Source: Solimonas sp040066175
GTDB taxonomy: Bacteria; Pseudomonadota; Gammaproteobacteria; Nevskiales; Nevskiaceae
Reading direction: 5' to 3'
Assembly (NCBI RefSeq): GCF_040066175.1
Contig: NZ_JBEAAM010000007.1
Coordinates: 1-64,000, forward strand
Length of the DNA: 64,000 nucleotides
In this document: positions 63,509-64,000 of the stretch, piece after piece
Layout of the letters: every line of letters starts with the position of its first letter
Position numbering within the stretch: position 1 is the first letter of the stretch
The notes under the pieces: generated by a model
What the model was told of the DNA's origin: nothing
The model's database searches: none
What the model saw: the letters and a program-made list of their open reading frames with translations, nothing else
Position numbers and translations under genes: made by a program

Positions 63509-63609
63509 ACCTGCTCACGGGCGCTGGATAGGGTCCTCAGTGACTGGCCCGAAACCCGGGCGTGCGATCGGACTCCAAGGCAACGATCCTTGTTCCGGTC
63601 GTGCCTCGC

Positions 63610-64000
63610 CTACTTCTCGACGAACGCTCGCTCGATCACGTAATCGCCCGGCGTGCCGATGTGCGGCGAGATCGAAAAGCCGCGCTCGTCGAGCATGCGC
63701 GCGGTGTCGGAGAGCATCGTCGGGCTGCCGCAGATCATCGCGCGGTCGGTCGCCGGATCGAGCCCCGGCAGGCCGATGTCGGCGAACAGCTTGCCGGACT
63801 CGACCAGCTCCGTCAGGCGACCCCTGTTCCGATACGGCTCGCGCGTGACCGTCGGGTAGTAGATCAGCTTGTCGCGCACCAGCTCGCCGAACAGCTCGTC
63901 GTTGGGCAGCGTCTGCGTGAAGTACTCCTCGTAGGCCAGCTCACTGACCAGGCGCACGCCGTGCACGAGCACGATCTTGTCGAAGCGCTCGTACATTTCC
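63610..64000 (-). CDS. fpr: Ferredoxin--NADP(+) reductase, 5' part outside the window
   Basis: The C-terminal ~130 residues are visible; the gene runs past the right edge. Motifs Y-E-R-F-D-K-I-V-L-V-H-G-V-R, M-I-C-G-S-P-T-M (NADP-binding C-G-S-P), and the terminal A-F-V-E-K match bacterial Fpr. It transfers electrons between NADPH and ferredoxin or flavodoxin, supporting redox-stress responses and possibly the HugZ-like enzyme. No start is visible. Confidence 0.9.
   Translation of the reverse strand, partial: EMYERFDKIVLVHGVRLVSELAYEEYFTQTLPNDELFGELVRDKLIYYPTVTREPYRNRGRLTELVESGKLFADIGLPGLDPATDRAMICGSPTMLSDTARMLDERGFSISPHIGTPGDYVIERAFVEK

Noticed and set aside
63509..63609. Weak stem GCCCG/CGGGC near 63548 as terminator of fpr or of the small gene
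   Set aside because: Only five base pairs and no T-run.

Overview
The window is about 64 kb of very GC-rich, tightly packed chromosomal DNA. It looks like a free-living, aerobic, metal- and oxidant-tolerant Gammaproteobacterium. Support for that class comes from a YcgL-family protein, a SelO homologue ending in Cys-Ser-Ser, RNase AM, a CydX/CydP-equipped cytochrome bd, a HugZ-type haem protein and a wax-ester/triacylglycerol synthase. The Solimonadaceae/Nevskiales or Xanthomonadales side of the class would fit, but I cannot fix the genus. No rRNA, tRNA or CRISPR array was seen. The only mobile element is a transposase cut by the left edge.

Layout. 1-3.2 kb: transposase end, a split YeeE/YedE sulfur transporter, a small coiled-coil protein and a DUF4382 lipoprotein with a proline-rich repeat tail. 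3.3-13.8 kb: housekeeping-type genes (ACT protein, YcgL, M14 peptidase, RNase AM, methyltransferase, TM2 protein, DNA polymerase IV, SDR, C69 peptidase, SelO). 13.9-22 kb: wax-ester synthase, chromate transporter behind a structured leader, a voltage-sensor-like protein behind a metal-repressor-like palindrome, D-amino-acid dehydrogenase and an arsR-arsC-acr3 operon. 22-31.7 kb: serine hydrolase, a discoidin-like/(alpha/alpha)6 protein coupled to a GH94 phosphorylase, and an SbmA/YddA-type ABC protein whose ATPase motifs are all degraded. 31.8-41.8 kb: REC-EAL phosphodiesterase, small winged-helix-like protein, acylase plus FAD-oxidoreductase operon, strictosidine-synthase-like protein, acyl-CoA synthetase, PurU. 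41.9-46.6 kb: thioredoxin-like and lipid-methyltransferase operon, LuxR-type regulator. 46.6-58.8 kb: exporter ABC, an exported GMC dehydrogenase set with ThuA, a cytochrome bd operon that starts with a haem-binding protein and OsmC, MsrA, and a GGDEF cyclase. 58.9-63.3 kb: a Fur-box operon of TonB receptor, double-domain HmuY-like lipoprotein and HugZ-like protein. The right edge cuts a ferredoxin-NADP reductase.

The genes read as metal and redox handling (arsenite, chromate, haem iron, sulfur, cytochrome bd, MsrA, OsmC), storage and membrane lipid chemistry (WS/DGAT, acyl-CoA ligase, Cfa-like enzyme with DUF1295 partner), glucan and sugar oxidation, and cyclic-di-GMP signalling. The strongest candidates for something new are the Fur-controlled haem operon, whose receptor has an unusual hydrophobic N-terminal extension; the chrA leader, whose hairpin loop can pair with the Shine-Dalgarno; and the motif-less ABC protein.
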